Of a stretch of DNA of 64,000 nt, positions 18,201 to 26,035 are shown piece by piece. The stretch lies in assembly GCA_021159005.1 (NCBI GenBank), contig JAGGSN010000210.1, positions 1 through 64,000 on the forward strand. Reading direction: 5' to 3'. Position 1 is the stretch's first letter. Each line of letters begins with the position of its first letter. Under the pieces are notes generated by a model that was not told where the DNA came from, searched no databases, and saw only the letters and a program-made list of their open reading frames with translations. The stretch comes from Candidatus Zixiibacteriota bacterium. Its GTDB lineage: Bacteria > Zixibacteria > MSB-5A5 > UBA10806 > 4484-95. The translations under genes and the position numbers were made by a program.

Positions 18201-18448
18201 TGTACCCAAGGGGTTTCTTTAAATCCCCGGGATTTATACTCGGAACCCTCAAGAACAATTTTTACCTGGCAAACATCGGAATATTGCCAGCCTGATGGAA
18301 TAGATTCTATTGCTCCCCGGCAAACATCCTCTATGGCAACATCAGCTTTATTTATTATTTCTTCCAATCGATAAAGGCAGCTTAATTCCTTTTCCCTTTC
18401 TCGAAGGAAACGAATAATATCACTGGTATCTTTCTTCTGCTCATCCAT
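15266..18448 (-). CDS. GAF / PEP-synthase-like ATP-grasp / nucleotidyltransferase fusion
   Basis: A 1060-residue protein. Residues 1-150 look like a GAF-type sensory domain. A PPDK/PEP-synthase N-terminal ATP-grasp domain follows, with VRSSSLLEDRMGTAFSG near 443 (counterpart of the VRSSA..ED..G signature) and the closing FYLLQCRPQSYSED near 705. The phosphohistidine swivelling domain and the PEP/pyruvate TIM barrel of true PPDK or PpsA are absent. A C-terminal nucleotidyltransferase-like domain starts near 964 with FGSTKN and DIN where DxD would be expected, and DIH later. It cannot be an ordinary PEP synthase. Substrate is unknown; regulation of another enzyme or a nucleotidyl transfer is possible. 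GAGGAG stands 9 nt before the ATG at 18448. Confidence 0.85.
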   Translation of the reverse strand: MDEQKKDTSDIIRFLREREKELSCLYRLEEIINKADVAIEDVCRGAIESIPSGWQYSDVCQVKIVLEGSEYKSRGFKETPWVQSADINIHDQVIGKISVYYTKEMPNIDDSPFLKEETKILKMIADRIGHFTMINRMKQISLEYRTVRKHIAENKTIEWRVVLNLLRQTDKNLYLNITQKMLNFLSWSGYDEAVQLLQQSSIQNIYKEEVLGEDNQPHLKRELVLSEEFCNKIYEIAEKHVYDDQILAQIQKWIQQDKLNFLTYAANKNSSLAEIFDAVRRYHFIAPEGIELPPATKKGVEIALVRRLLSSQMQYINIAKNFFTINDIHDKIDHIIYSGESHGQLGGKSAGLLLAEQIIKKAGDSSDILSNIKIPRSWFITSNILLYFLKYNNLGEVIEQKYKDINQIRFEYPHIVQSFKNCHFPPDIIQSLAMVLDEFQDCPLIVRSSSLLEDRMGTAFSGKYKSLFISNQGSKQQRLEALTDAIAEVYASVFGPDPIEYRAERGLLDFSEEMGIMIQEVVGTKIGDYFLPTFAGVAFSRNEFCWSPRIKRKDGLVRLVPGLGTRAVDRVADDYPVLIAPGQPGLRVNVTTDEVVRYSPKKIDVVNLKNNTFETIDINDLLKQYGDQIPGISKAVSIFDGHHIRKPIGFNIDYQKDDLLVTFEGLITDTPFVKQIGNVLKLLEDKFETPVDIEFAHDGKNFYLLQCRPQSYSEDSFPSPIPKDVPKEKIVFSANRYISNGKIPDITHIVYVDPQSYSELSDKSSLLSVGRAVGRLNKLLPKRQFILMGPGRWGSRGDIKLGVNVTYSDINNTAMLIEIAWKKGNYTPDLSFGTHFFQDLVEAGIRYLPLYPDEKNTLFNKKFLKGSNNILSEVLPKYESLKDTVQLIDVSASTDGEILKVLMNAELNEAIGILAKPSKEAPFRKSIEDYSEQQSGNHWAWRLQMAEKIASQIAPDRFGVKGFYVFGSTKNATAGPESDINVLIHFQGTDEQRKKLMLWLEGWSLSLAEMNYQKTGFDNGGLLDIHIITDDDIAKKTSYAIKIEAVTDAARPLQLMKQTK

Positions 18449-18607
18449 GGCAAATTACTCCTCGCCCATTTCGGCCATCAACTTTTACCTGTAAAGGGGA
18501 TTGGATTTCAACATATTTTATAAATTTATTTTCCGCATCTGTATTTTGGCAATTGAATCAAGCCAGCACTTTATGTACAATTGTTTCTCGTTACTTGTAT
18601 TATCATA

Positions 18608-18641
18608 CCGCATCTTTCCGGCTTAGTGCAGAAAGATGCGG
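18608..18641 (-). terminator. Terminator hairpin after gdhA
   Basis: An 11-bp perfect inverted repeat, CCGCATCTTTC at 18608-18618 and GAAAGATGCGG at 18631-18641, around a 12-nt loop. It lies 19 nt after the stop of the glutamate dehydrogenase gene, between it and the fusion gene. No strong U-tract follows on the minus strand. Confidence 0.6.
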
Positions 18642-18659
18642 CATCAAATTTAAATAAAA

Positions 18660-19946
18660 TTATACCCAGCCACGGTCTTTGCAAGCCTGAGCAACGCGTC
18701 CAATAGCAATTACATAAGCGGCATCACGCATATAGAGATTTCTTTTTTTTGCCATTTCGCTAACCGCTAAAAAGGCTGACGTTATTTTAATATCAAGCTT
18801 GCTTAAAACCTCATCCTTTTCCCAGAAATAATTCATGTTGCTCTGAACCTGTTCGAAATAACTGCAGGTAACGCCTCCGGAATTACAAAGAAAATCAGGA
18901 ATCAAGAAAATACCACGTTCTGCGATTACTTTATCAGCCTCAGGGGTTGTTGGTCCGTTGGCGCCCTCGGCGATAATTTTAACCTTTTTACTGATTTTAT
19001 TAACATTATCTCCCGTTATCTGGTTTTCCAGAGCCGCTGGAATTAAAATATCAACATCCTGCTCAAGCCAGGCATCCCCGGGAAGTATTTCATAACCCTG
19101 TTCTTTAGCCTTAGCCTTATCTATTCCGCCAAAACGGTCAGTGATTTTCAGAAGAGCTTTTAAATCTACGCCATCGCTTTTTTTAAAGCTATATGAGGTT
19201 TGATCTTTTTGGTCCCAGCAAGAAACGCAAATCACCTTGCCTTGAAGCTGTTCATAGAGTTCAATTGCATATTGGGCAACATTACCAAAACCCTGAACGC
19301 TTGCGGTAGTATCTCCGGGCGGTAAATCTAATTCTTTTAAAGCTTCTCTGACATTAAAAATAACTCCATACCCCGTAGCTTCCGTGCGGCCAAGAGAACC
19401 GCCCATGCCAACCGGTTTTCCGGTAATTAATCCGGGAGATTTTTGCCCGTGAATGGTTTCATATTCATCGAGCATCCATAACATATGCTGAGCGCTAGTC
19501 ATAACATCGGGAGCAGGCACATCAACATAGGGTCCTATATCTTTCGATAATTGCCGCACCCAAGCCCTGCATATCTGTTCTTGTTCCCTCATACTCAGAT
19601 TATGGGGATCGCATATAACGCCGCCTTTACTTCCGCCCAATGGTATATCTACCACAGCGCATTTCCAGGTCATCCACATGGAAAGCGCCTTTACTGTATC
19701 TATTGTTTCCTGCGGGTGAAAACGGATACCGCCCTTGGCAGGTCCTCTGGCATCGTTGTGCTGAACTCTAAAACCGCGGAATACTTTCGTACTGCCATCA
19801 TCCATCCTTACGGGGATGCTTAAATGGTATTCTCTTAACGGCTCTCTCAATAAAGCTCTTGTTGCTTCATCTAATTCCAGTCTGTCGGCTACTTTATCGA
19901 ACTGAGTCTGAGCCATTTTGAATGGATTATATGCTTTGTTAGCCAT
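18660..19946 (-). CDS. gdhA: Glutamate dehydrogenase (Glu/Leu/Phe/Val family)
   Basis: A 428-residue hexameric-type dehydrogenase interconverting glutamate with 2-oxoglutarate and ammonia. Motifs include RGFRVQHNDARGPAKGG, the catalytic-lysine segment PLGGSKGGV, the dinucleotide loop VQGFGNVAQ and PDFLCNSGGVTCSYFE. Length and the PDFLCN..VT..YFE ending are typical of bacterial and archaeal Gdh. AGGA lies 9 nt before the ATG. It is monocistronic, with gene-free DNA on its upstream side. NAD versus NADP preference cannot be assigned. With proline dehydrogenase at 28.8 kb it could serve amino-acid catabolism. Confidence 0.95.
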   Translation of the reverse strand: MANKAYNPFKMAQTQFDKVADRLELDEATRALLREPLREYHLSIPVRMDDGSTKVFRGFRVQHNDARGPAKGGIRFHPQETIDTVKALSMWMTWKCAVVDIPLGGSKGGVICDPHNLSMREQEQICRAWVRQLSKDIGPYVDVPAPDVMTSAQHMLWMLDEYETIHGQKSPGLITGKPVGMGGSLGRTEATGYGVIFNVREALKELDLPPGDTTASVQGFGNVAQYAIELYEQLQGKVICVSCWDQKDQTSYSFKKSDGVDLKALLKITDRFGGIDKAKAKEQGYEILPGDAWLEQDVDILIPAALENQITGDNVNKISKKVKIIAEGANGPTTPEADKVIAERGIFLIPDFLCNSGGVTCSYFEQVQSNMNYFWEKDEVLSKLDIKITSAFLAVSEMAKKRNLYMRDAAYVIAIGRVAQACKDRGWV

Positions 19947-20422
19947 TTGATTGATCCTTTCTAATAATAGGATTTAGAACAATTTCTAATACTATGTTTA
20001 TAAAAAGTAGAGAAAAGCAAAATATTAAAATATCCCAACTTCAACCGGGACATGCAAATTTTACTTTTTTCATTAACAGCGTCTATCATTGCCTTTAAAT
20101 TCTCCTCAATTAACAAAAAAGTATAATCTTTTCAATATTGCATGTCAAGATTGATTAGGCAATAGTTTCTCTAAATTATTATAAAGTAACGAAATCCATT
20201 GGATTTAACAGGCGAACCCGCCAAAACCTGTAAATCGCAGGAGCGCCCGCCTAAAGCGGATAGATATACAAGATGCCCTCACGCTCTACAGTATATATTA
20301 TTTATGCCCTAATGCATTACTTGCTAACAACTTAAGGGGCGTTCAATTGAACGCCCCTATAGATAGATACTGTTTTTATTCTAAAACAAGCCGCAACTGA
20401 GTATGACCTGCTGATTAGACTT
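19947..20422. other. Gene-free stretch between gdhA and the C25 protease gene
   Basis: No ORF is supported in these 476 bp. They should hold the gdhA promoter at the left and the end of the protease transcript at the right. Features seen are a GCCCGCCTAAAGCGGA fragment near 20251, related to the GTCCGCC palindromes, and the palindrome at 20335-20358. Confidence 0.5.
20335..20358 (-). terminator. Perfect 24-nt palindrome after the C25 protease gene
   Basis: AGGGGCGTTCAA followed directly by its exact reverse complement, 64 nt after the protease stop. The ends (GGGGCG/CGCCCC) match the intergenic GGGGCG hairpin family of this window, so it may be both repeat and terminator. Confidence 0.6.
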
Positions 20423-23400
20423 TTATTTTAGCAGCAGCATTTTCTTTGTCTGAGCAAACTCGCCTGCCTGTATTCTATAGAAATACATGCCGGATGAATT
20501 ATTCCGGGCATTCCAGACAACCTGATGATAACCCGCCTGCTTGTTTCCATCAACAAGCTCGGCAACTTGTCGCCCAAGAATATCATATAATATGATGCTA
20601 ACATAACCCGATTTTGGTAAACCATATTTAATAATTGCGATGTTATTAAACGGATTCGGATAAGACTGATATATAATATAATCATTGGGTACCAGTCTGT
20701 CGGCATCATCATCGATACCGGTCAGGTTAGCCGTAAATGTCCACACTTCCGACCAATCGCCCCAGCCGACGCCATTACCGGCTTTAGCACGCCAGTACCA
20801 ATCATTGTCGTTGATGTAATCAGTGATGTCAATAGATGTTTCATTGCCATCAACAGCGAAGGATATAGCATCTATAAACAGCGTATCCTGGCACAAATCG
20901 ATTTTAAATGAATCAACATGATTAATCTCATGCCAGATTAAGTATATCGGATCATCTAATAGCGTATCGCTATCGCAGGGGAATATCAATTCGGGAGACG
21001 GCGGCAAATATGATTCGCCAACGCCCAATATGCACGGGATAACAATTTCCGGGTTATCGGTGTCATTTACGGCAAGCAGAATATCCGACAGATGCTGACC
21101 GATATCAAGACCGGAAGCATCGAATGTAACATCGATAGCCATTGTTTCATCAGGCAGCACAATGCCTTTCATCGGGGAAACAGTCAGCCAGCTTATTGGC
21201 AGGCTTATTTTTACCGCCAAATCCGGCTCAATATAAGTTTCATTAAAAGCAACCAAAGTGGCTATGGAAGCGTCATTATTCTGAATGCCTACAGTGCCGC
21301 CATTAGCAGCGCCAACAATCTCATCATACTGGAAAAGAATGCTGCCATTATCATAAAGAATTATCTGAAATGTTAATGATGCGCTGGGATCGTTAGCAAG
21401 CGGCACATCAATATAGGAAATAACCAAGGAATTATCGGACGAGTAATAATACGCCTGTCCCCTTTCGTTGAAATTCAGATTATCCCAGAACGGAGCAACA
21501 AGATTTAGCGGTTCAATTCCATTAGTAGGCAAAGAACGATTGAATGAATTAGCCGCCGCGGATGTAAATGAAATAAACCCGTTGGTGCAGAATCTGAATG
21601 TTTCAAAAGTATTTCCATAAAATGGGAATTCAAAACCGATATCGAAAGGCCCAACATTGATATCATCATCAATATCGGTTATTTCAACTCCAACGTCTGA
21701 AATATCTACCCAATTGAATACAGGTCCGTTCGGCTCGCGCGAGTCTTTCCATGAATAGCCGAAATCATCAGGACCACCGAAATCCAAAAGTAAATTGTCA
21801 TCGGAAGGCGAGTTGCTGTTTTTCTTGGAGATAGGTGTTGTTCTATCATGCCTCATTGTCAACGGTATAGCATTATCCGGAGACGATGAAAGCAAAAGCC
21901 CGTCTGATTCAATAGAAACATCAAACTCGAGTATGCCCTCGCCGCTGTTAGATAGCAGTATCGGAATAGTTGAAATCTCTCCCTGTTCGAGCGAAACATT
22001 AAACGATGACGGATTATAGCCAATATCCGGCAAAACATCAGCGCTCCACCCGTAGCCATGTATAACAACACCATCGATATACCAACCAGCGCGGTTTCCG
22101 AAATTATCTGAACCAAAACGGAACTTGGCAATAATCGTTTCGCCGATATAACCGGATAAATCTATATGGCAATATCTCCAGTTCGTTATTATACCGGAGA
22201 AACCGGGTTCGCCGTCAAGACCGGTTATGTTTGCAGCGGCATAACCGCCTTCCGGCTCGGCTATTTCCCAAGTCCAACCGCCATCAGATGAAATTGATAT
22301 ATTCCCGCCATCAGCTTGCTGGGTTTCGTACCATTGATAAAATGAAAGAAAAGCTAGAGAATCGCTGATTGAGTAGTATGGAGTATACAACGCGCAATCG
22401 GTATTGTTGGGATAATCGCCATCCAAAACAGTAGCCCAAACATTATCGCCATGATAGGCATAATCCGGGCCAGAGGTTGGTGAACCCCATTCCCAAATAT
22501 CATCACCCTGCCAACCAGCTCCGTCAACTTCGAATGATTCGAGACTTTGAAGCGTAAAACCCAGACTTGTTGTATAGCCGCTCTCAGCTTCAATGACCAG
22601 ATTAAACGCAACCGAATAGCCAGTAGGAAAATCAGAGCTGGCAGTTACAATAAATGGCTCATCAGTATTATTTGAACTGCCGCCGGAGGGGCTTAAATCG
22701 CCAAAGGCACTGCTATTATTTGCAAGGCTAACATACTCATCATCCTCAGACAAAACGCCGGTTACATTATAAGCCTCAGCAGAACCTTTATTTATAATAG
22801 CAACAATTACTTCAACCGTTTCACCTGCATCAAGCATACCATTATTATTACCTGAGGCGTCATTTATATCGACAAGAGTAAGTTCTACATTAGGAGCATG
22901 GGTAGTTAGATTAAAAAAACTTGTCCAGGTGTCGCGGGCATTTCCGGTAATCTCCAGTTCAAATGGGACAATATGCCCATCAGGAGTAAAATTAGATACC
23001 TCGAAAGCATAAGCGTCATCTATATTCAATGTACCGCTGTTGCCGCTTATTGTGCCGAAGGTTTCGGCAGCATCAGTAATCGCAATGAACGTATCGACTG
23101 AGCTTAAAGAGGCTGCTACGCTATATGCGGGGTCAAGCCCGGGATTAATCAACTGCATCCCAAGCAGGATATTTTCACCGAAATCAATAAGATTGTTGTT
23201 ATTGCCGTCGGCATCGTTAATGAAGCAAGTATCATAAAAAACAATCGGCTCTTGAGGAGCTATCACCACGATAGTATCAATATACGGTTTATAATTATGA
23301 GCTGAAGCGGTTAAAATAATTCCGCCAAGAGATTGCGGTAGAATAGGCAAACTAACAGTTCCGGAGGAGGCAGTGCCTACTGAATATACTTCATCGCCTT

Positions 23401-25324
23401 TCCATAGGCAAACCATAGCGTTATACGGCAAACCCGAAACCATAAAATCGGAGCCGCCTATATATGTAGAGTCAGCAAACATCGGATTCATAGTAAGCGG
23501 ATTTTCGGTAAATATATCTAATGCGGGGTCGCCGATTGAGTTTATTCCGTAATTGAGCCACCTCATGATGCCATCTCCGCATTCGGGGACTTTAGAGGCT
23601 TTATGAGCAGCCGCAACAGCTCCCATCCAGTAGGGATAACCCTCAGGTATTCCAATAGATTCGCCGGTGAAAAGATAATGGAAGAAAGCATCCGCATACT
23701 GAAAGGAAGCGCCATGCTGTTGATACGGCGGGCCGGGAAAGCCCCAGCCATATCTGCTGCAAGCCTGAAAGCCTACCGCTCCGCCGTTGCCGTTGCGGAT
23801 AAATCCTTCCGACAGACAGGGGTCATTATGGTAGCTTCCATCGCAATCAAAAGCATTCACGATACATGATATCGAATAAACAATTCCTTGCTCATCGCTG
23901 TTGGTCAGCGAAAGCGCATGACCGCTATTGAAGCCGTTGCCGGTTTCCGTTGACCAACCAGTCTGCCAGCCATGGGTTGCCATAAAGAAGAAACTGTAGC
24001 CGTCGCTCAGCACATCAATCATATTGGCGGCAGAAACCTGGTAGCTGGGTCCGCCGAAATCCGTATTGGTGTCATAAAAGCGTTTTCTGGCATGAAGCGG
24101 CCAGACTGGAGCAACATAGTTGTTCCAGAGGTTTTCGCATTTTGCCTCAGCATCTCCCGAATTCCATAATAATACACCGCATAAAAGCATGGGATCGACA
24201 AAGCTGTTATCCGGAGGATTTTTAATATAATTTATGGTTTTATTAACGAAATTATCCGCTTGATAGCTCGCGCGGATAGGAGCGCGGGAAATGAAAACCT
24301 CAGGATAAAGATCAATACCGTCAGAATATTCGCCTACTTGAGTATCGCCATCGGAATTCCAGTCGAATCGGTTATCGAAACAGGCATAGAACAGGTCGGT
24401 GGGCATAGTATTATCGGTATTGCTGCCGCCATCAGCCAGGCAGTTCTGGTCAGGAACAACAGTATCATCGCCGCCTAACAGGACGAACATTGTTCCCTTG
24501 TTTACTGCATAATCATAGATACAGGTTTTTATTTTAAGCTGAGTAGTAGCTCCTTCGTAATTACTGATAATATCCGACATGGTGATAATCTCAGCCGGAA
24601 AGCCTGATTGAGTGTGCCAATCTGCTAACGGCCGGTAAGATGCAACAAGATCGTCTTCGGCAATTATCAGGTATTTCACATCATTGGGGTCAATCGGAGA
24701 AAGAACTACAGGCTGAAATCGAACATCCGCTGGATTATCCACCATCTTTGAAACAACTGTTCCAATTTCAATTGATGGTGAAAAAGGCGTAAAGACTGCC
24801 GAATAATCTACCTCAATTTCCAATTTCTGAAGCAGTTCGAGGCGACCTGAAACCGGATAGTATCTCAAAGGATAGATTATATATCCTGCTAATGAATAGC
24901 CGCGCATCTGGCCGCCGCCGCTGAAAAACATGGGACTTGGCGGATAGGGGTTGTCGGATGAGTAGATTGCGTTATTACGTACAATTTCAGGCAAAGGTCC
25001 CTTGTATGATATCGGAACCTGTGTTGGCGCCGGTTTGATATTATATTCGCCGGGAAGCTCAATCCAGCTTTCGCTGATAATTCTGATATTATCAGCCTTA
25101 GTGCCAAACGGCAATACAATATGCCCCGATTTTGACGGAATAAATGGCTCGCCCGGAATGCCGGTTAAGTCGCAGCCTTCAATTTCCAGCAGATCGCCAT
25201 ATTGATCGCTTGTTGGCTGAATCATATTCTGGTCGAATGCAAACTCATACGAATTCGCCCAGACTCCTGCCGCCGATGCTATAACAAACATCGAAACTAA
25301 AATCGCCCTCATTAAACATCTCAT
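20423..25324 (-). CDS. Gingipain-like C25 peptidase with T9SS-type sorting domain
   Basis: A 1633-residue secreted protein. A signal peptide (about 1-23) and propeptide precede a Peptidase_C25 caspase-fold domain (about 225-600) with catalytic His near 448 (FMATHGWQTGW) and Cys near 489 (SISCIVNAFDC). Several beta-sandwich domains follow: CARDB-like units (about 690-920), a jelly-roll resembling immune-inhibitor-A/MAM domains (about 925-1095), an Ig-like unit, a NIDO-like beta domain and a fibronectin-like unit. The last 90 residues (YQSYPNPFN...SGMYFYRIQAG...KKMLLLK) form a T9SS type A sorting domain. GGGAG lies 8 nt before the ATG at 25324. It should be exported through Sec, then a type IX-like system, and act at or beyond the cell surface. 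Confidence 0.92.
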   Translation of the reverse strand: MRCLMRAILVSMFVIASAAGVWANSYEFAFDQNMIQPTSDQYGDLLEIEGCDLTGIPGEPFIPSKSGHIVLPFGTKADNIRIISESWIELPGEYNIKPAPTQVPISYKGPLPEIVRNNAIYSSDNPYPPSPMFFSGGGQMRGYSLAGYIIYPLRYYPVSGRLELLQKLEIEVDYSAVFTPFSPSIEIGTVVSKMVDNPADVRFQPVVLSPIDPNDVKYLIIAEDDLVASYRPLADWHTQSGFPAEIITMSDIISNYEGATTQLKIKTCIYDYAVNKGTMFVLLGGDDTVVPDQNCLADGGSNTDNTMPTDLFYACFDNRFDWNSDGDTQVGEYSDGIDLYPEVFISRAPIRASYQADNFVNKTINYIKNPPDNSFVDPMLLCGVLLWNSGDAEAKCENLWNNYVAPVWPLHARKRFYDTNTDFGGPSYQVSAANMIDVLSDGYSFFFMATHGWQTGWSTETGNGFNSGHALSLTNSDEQGIVYSISCIVNAFDCDGSYHNDPCLSEGFIRNGNGGAVGFQACSRYGWGFPGPPYQQHGASFQYADAFFHYLFTGESIGIPEGYPYWMGAVAAAHKASKVPECGDGIMRWLNYGINSIGDPALDIFTENPLTMNPMFADSTYIGGSDFMVSGLPYNAMVCLWKGDEVYSVGTASSGTVSLPILPQSLGGIILTASAHNYKPYIDTIVVIAPQEPIVFYDTCFINDADGNNNNLIDFGENILLGMQLINPGLDPAYSVAASLSSVDTFIAITDAAETFGTISGNSGTLNIDDAYAFEVSNFTPDGHIVPFELEITGNARDTWTSFFNLTTHAPNVELTLVDINDASGNNNGMLDAGETVEVIVAIINKGSAEAYNVTGVLSEDDEYVSLANNSSAFGDLSPSGGSSNNTDEPFIVTASSDFPTGYSVAFNLVIEAESGYTTSLGFTLQSLESFEVDGAGWQGDDIWEWGSPTSGPDYAYHGDNVWATVLDGDYPNNTDCALYTPYYSISDSLAFLSFYQWYETQQADGGNISISSDGGWTWEIAEPEGGYAAANITGLDGEPGFSGIITNWRYCHIDLSGYIGETIIAKFRFGSDNFGNRAGWYIDGVVIHGYGWSADVLPDIGYNPSSFNVSLEQGEISTIPILLSNSGEGILEFDVSIESDGLLLSSSPDNAIPLTMRHDRTTPISKKNSNSPSDDNLLLDFGGPDDFGYSWKDSREPNGPVFNWVDISDVGVEITDIDDDINVGPFDIGFEFPFYGNTFETFRFCTNGFISFTSAAANSFNRSLPTNGIEPLNLVAPFWDNLNFNERGQAYYYSSDNSLVISYIDVPLANDPSASLTFQIILYDNGSILFQYDEIVGAANGGTVGIQNNDASIATLVAFNETYIEPDLAVKISLPISWLTVSPMKGIVLPDETMAIDVTFDASGLDIGQHLSDILLAVNDTDNPEIVIPCILGVGESYLPPSPELIFPCDSDTLLDDPIYLIWHEINHVDSFKIDLCQDTLFIDAISFAVDGNETSIDITDYINDNDWYWRAKAGNGVGWGDWSEVWTFTANLTGIDDDADRLVPNDYIIYQSYPNPFNNIAIIKYGLPKSGYVSIILYDILGRQVAELVDGNKQAGYHQVVWNARNNSSGMYFYRIQAGEFAQTKKMLLLK

Positions 25325-25750
25325 GACTATTACTCCCTTAAGTCTTCTTTATATCTCACGGCAACTGCCTTTAAACAGGTCTGAAAGTGAAGTACTGCTA
25401 AAAAGGCGCTTACAATAAGATAATAAAATCATAAAATAAATCAACTTGTAAAATCTATTATTATTTTTGGAAATTCTGTTATTGCAGATAAAAACCAGCA
25501 GGTCTGTTTCCGAGATATTAATAACTTCAAAAACCAAAACAACAACCTCATGGAACAAAGAAAACTCTAATATAAATATTATCGTCATTCCTGCATATAT
25601 AGTAATAAATAAAACAGCTTAAAATCAATGATTTTTTGATATCGCTATATTGTGTAGCCAAACTGGTTAGTACTTGCTTGCAAAAATCAGTTTAACATGA
25701 TTTGGTTTTGATAATGAAAAGCCATTAGATTATTATAAATAATAGCAATA

Positions 25751-25775
25751 GGTTACCAAGCAGAGCTTGGTAACC
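25751..25775. repeat. GGTTACCAAGC hairpin repeat, copy 1
   Basis: Perfect arms GGTTACCAAGC and GCTTGGTAACC around a 3-nt loop. The same hairpin recurs at 32408-32442 and 54907-54941. Compensated variants with GGTTGCC stems lie at 44268-44298 and 59704-59732. All copies are intergenic. Confidence 0.8.
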
Positions 25776-25793
25776 AGGAAAAAATACAGGAGA

Positions 25794-25901
25794 GTCATTG
25801 CGAGGAGCAGAGCGACGTGGCAATCTCGTTGTTGCTGTGCTGATTATAAGCATTGAGATTGCCGCGCTCCCTTTGGTCTCCGCCTAAGGCGGAGCAATGA
25901 C
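25794..25901. repeat. CATTGCGAG-type palindromic repeat with rRNA-like look-alike
   Basis: Begins GTCATTGCGAGGAGC and ends GGAGCAATGAC, with inner GGCAATCTCG and GAGATTGCCGCG inverted to each other and a CTCCGCCTAAGGCGGAG palindrome near the right end. It shares its plan with 15051-15139. No protein is encoded. Elements of this type look like non-autonomous, structure-forming repeats. Confidence 0.65.
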
Positions 25902-25977
25902 AGATTGGCATGCTGTTGCATTACCCTATAGAGTTTATGAATTATCCGGATTAGACTAACTACAAACTGACACACAA

Positions 25978-26006
25978 AAGGGCGTCCGTTTTAGGCGGAC
26001 ACCCTT
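25978..26006 (-). terminator. Terminator-like hairpin after the metalloprotease gene
   Basis: AAGGG-C-GTCCG and CGGAC-A-CCCTT form a stem with one internal mismatch around a TTTTAGG loop, 30 nt beyond the metalloprotease stop. It contains the TCCG..CGGA motif common to repeats of this window. Confidence 0.55.
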
Positions 26007-26035
26007 ACTCTCAATTAGATTATTATCTTATAATA

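Larger units (their letters stand above)
25325..26035. other. Long gene-free stretch with three repeat families
   Basis: These 711 bp lie between two minus-strand protease genes. I see no supported gene; a 79-codon minus-strand frame at 25349-25588 has no ribosome site and no recognisable protein character. It holds the hairpins at 25751-25775, 25794-25901 and 25978-26006, listed separately. The AT-rich part near 25325-25700 should contain the promoter of the C25 protease gene. Confidence 0.5.

Noticed and set aside
15266-18448. Annotation as PEP synthase or pyruvate phosphate dikinase
   Set aside because: Only the ATP-grasp region matches; the phosphohistidine and PEP/pyruvate domains are absent.
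25349-25588. 79-codon minus-strand ORF in the gap upstream of the C25 protease
   Set aside because: Composition follows AT-rich non-coding DNA, no Shine-Dalgarno, and it occupies the expected promoter region.
25794-25901. Possible small non-coding RNA gene or tRNA remnant
   Set aside because: It shares its plan with a second copy and has transposon-like inverted ends, so a repeat is the simpler reading.
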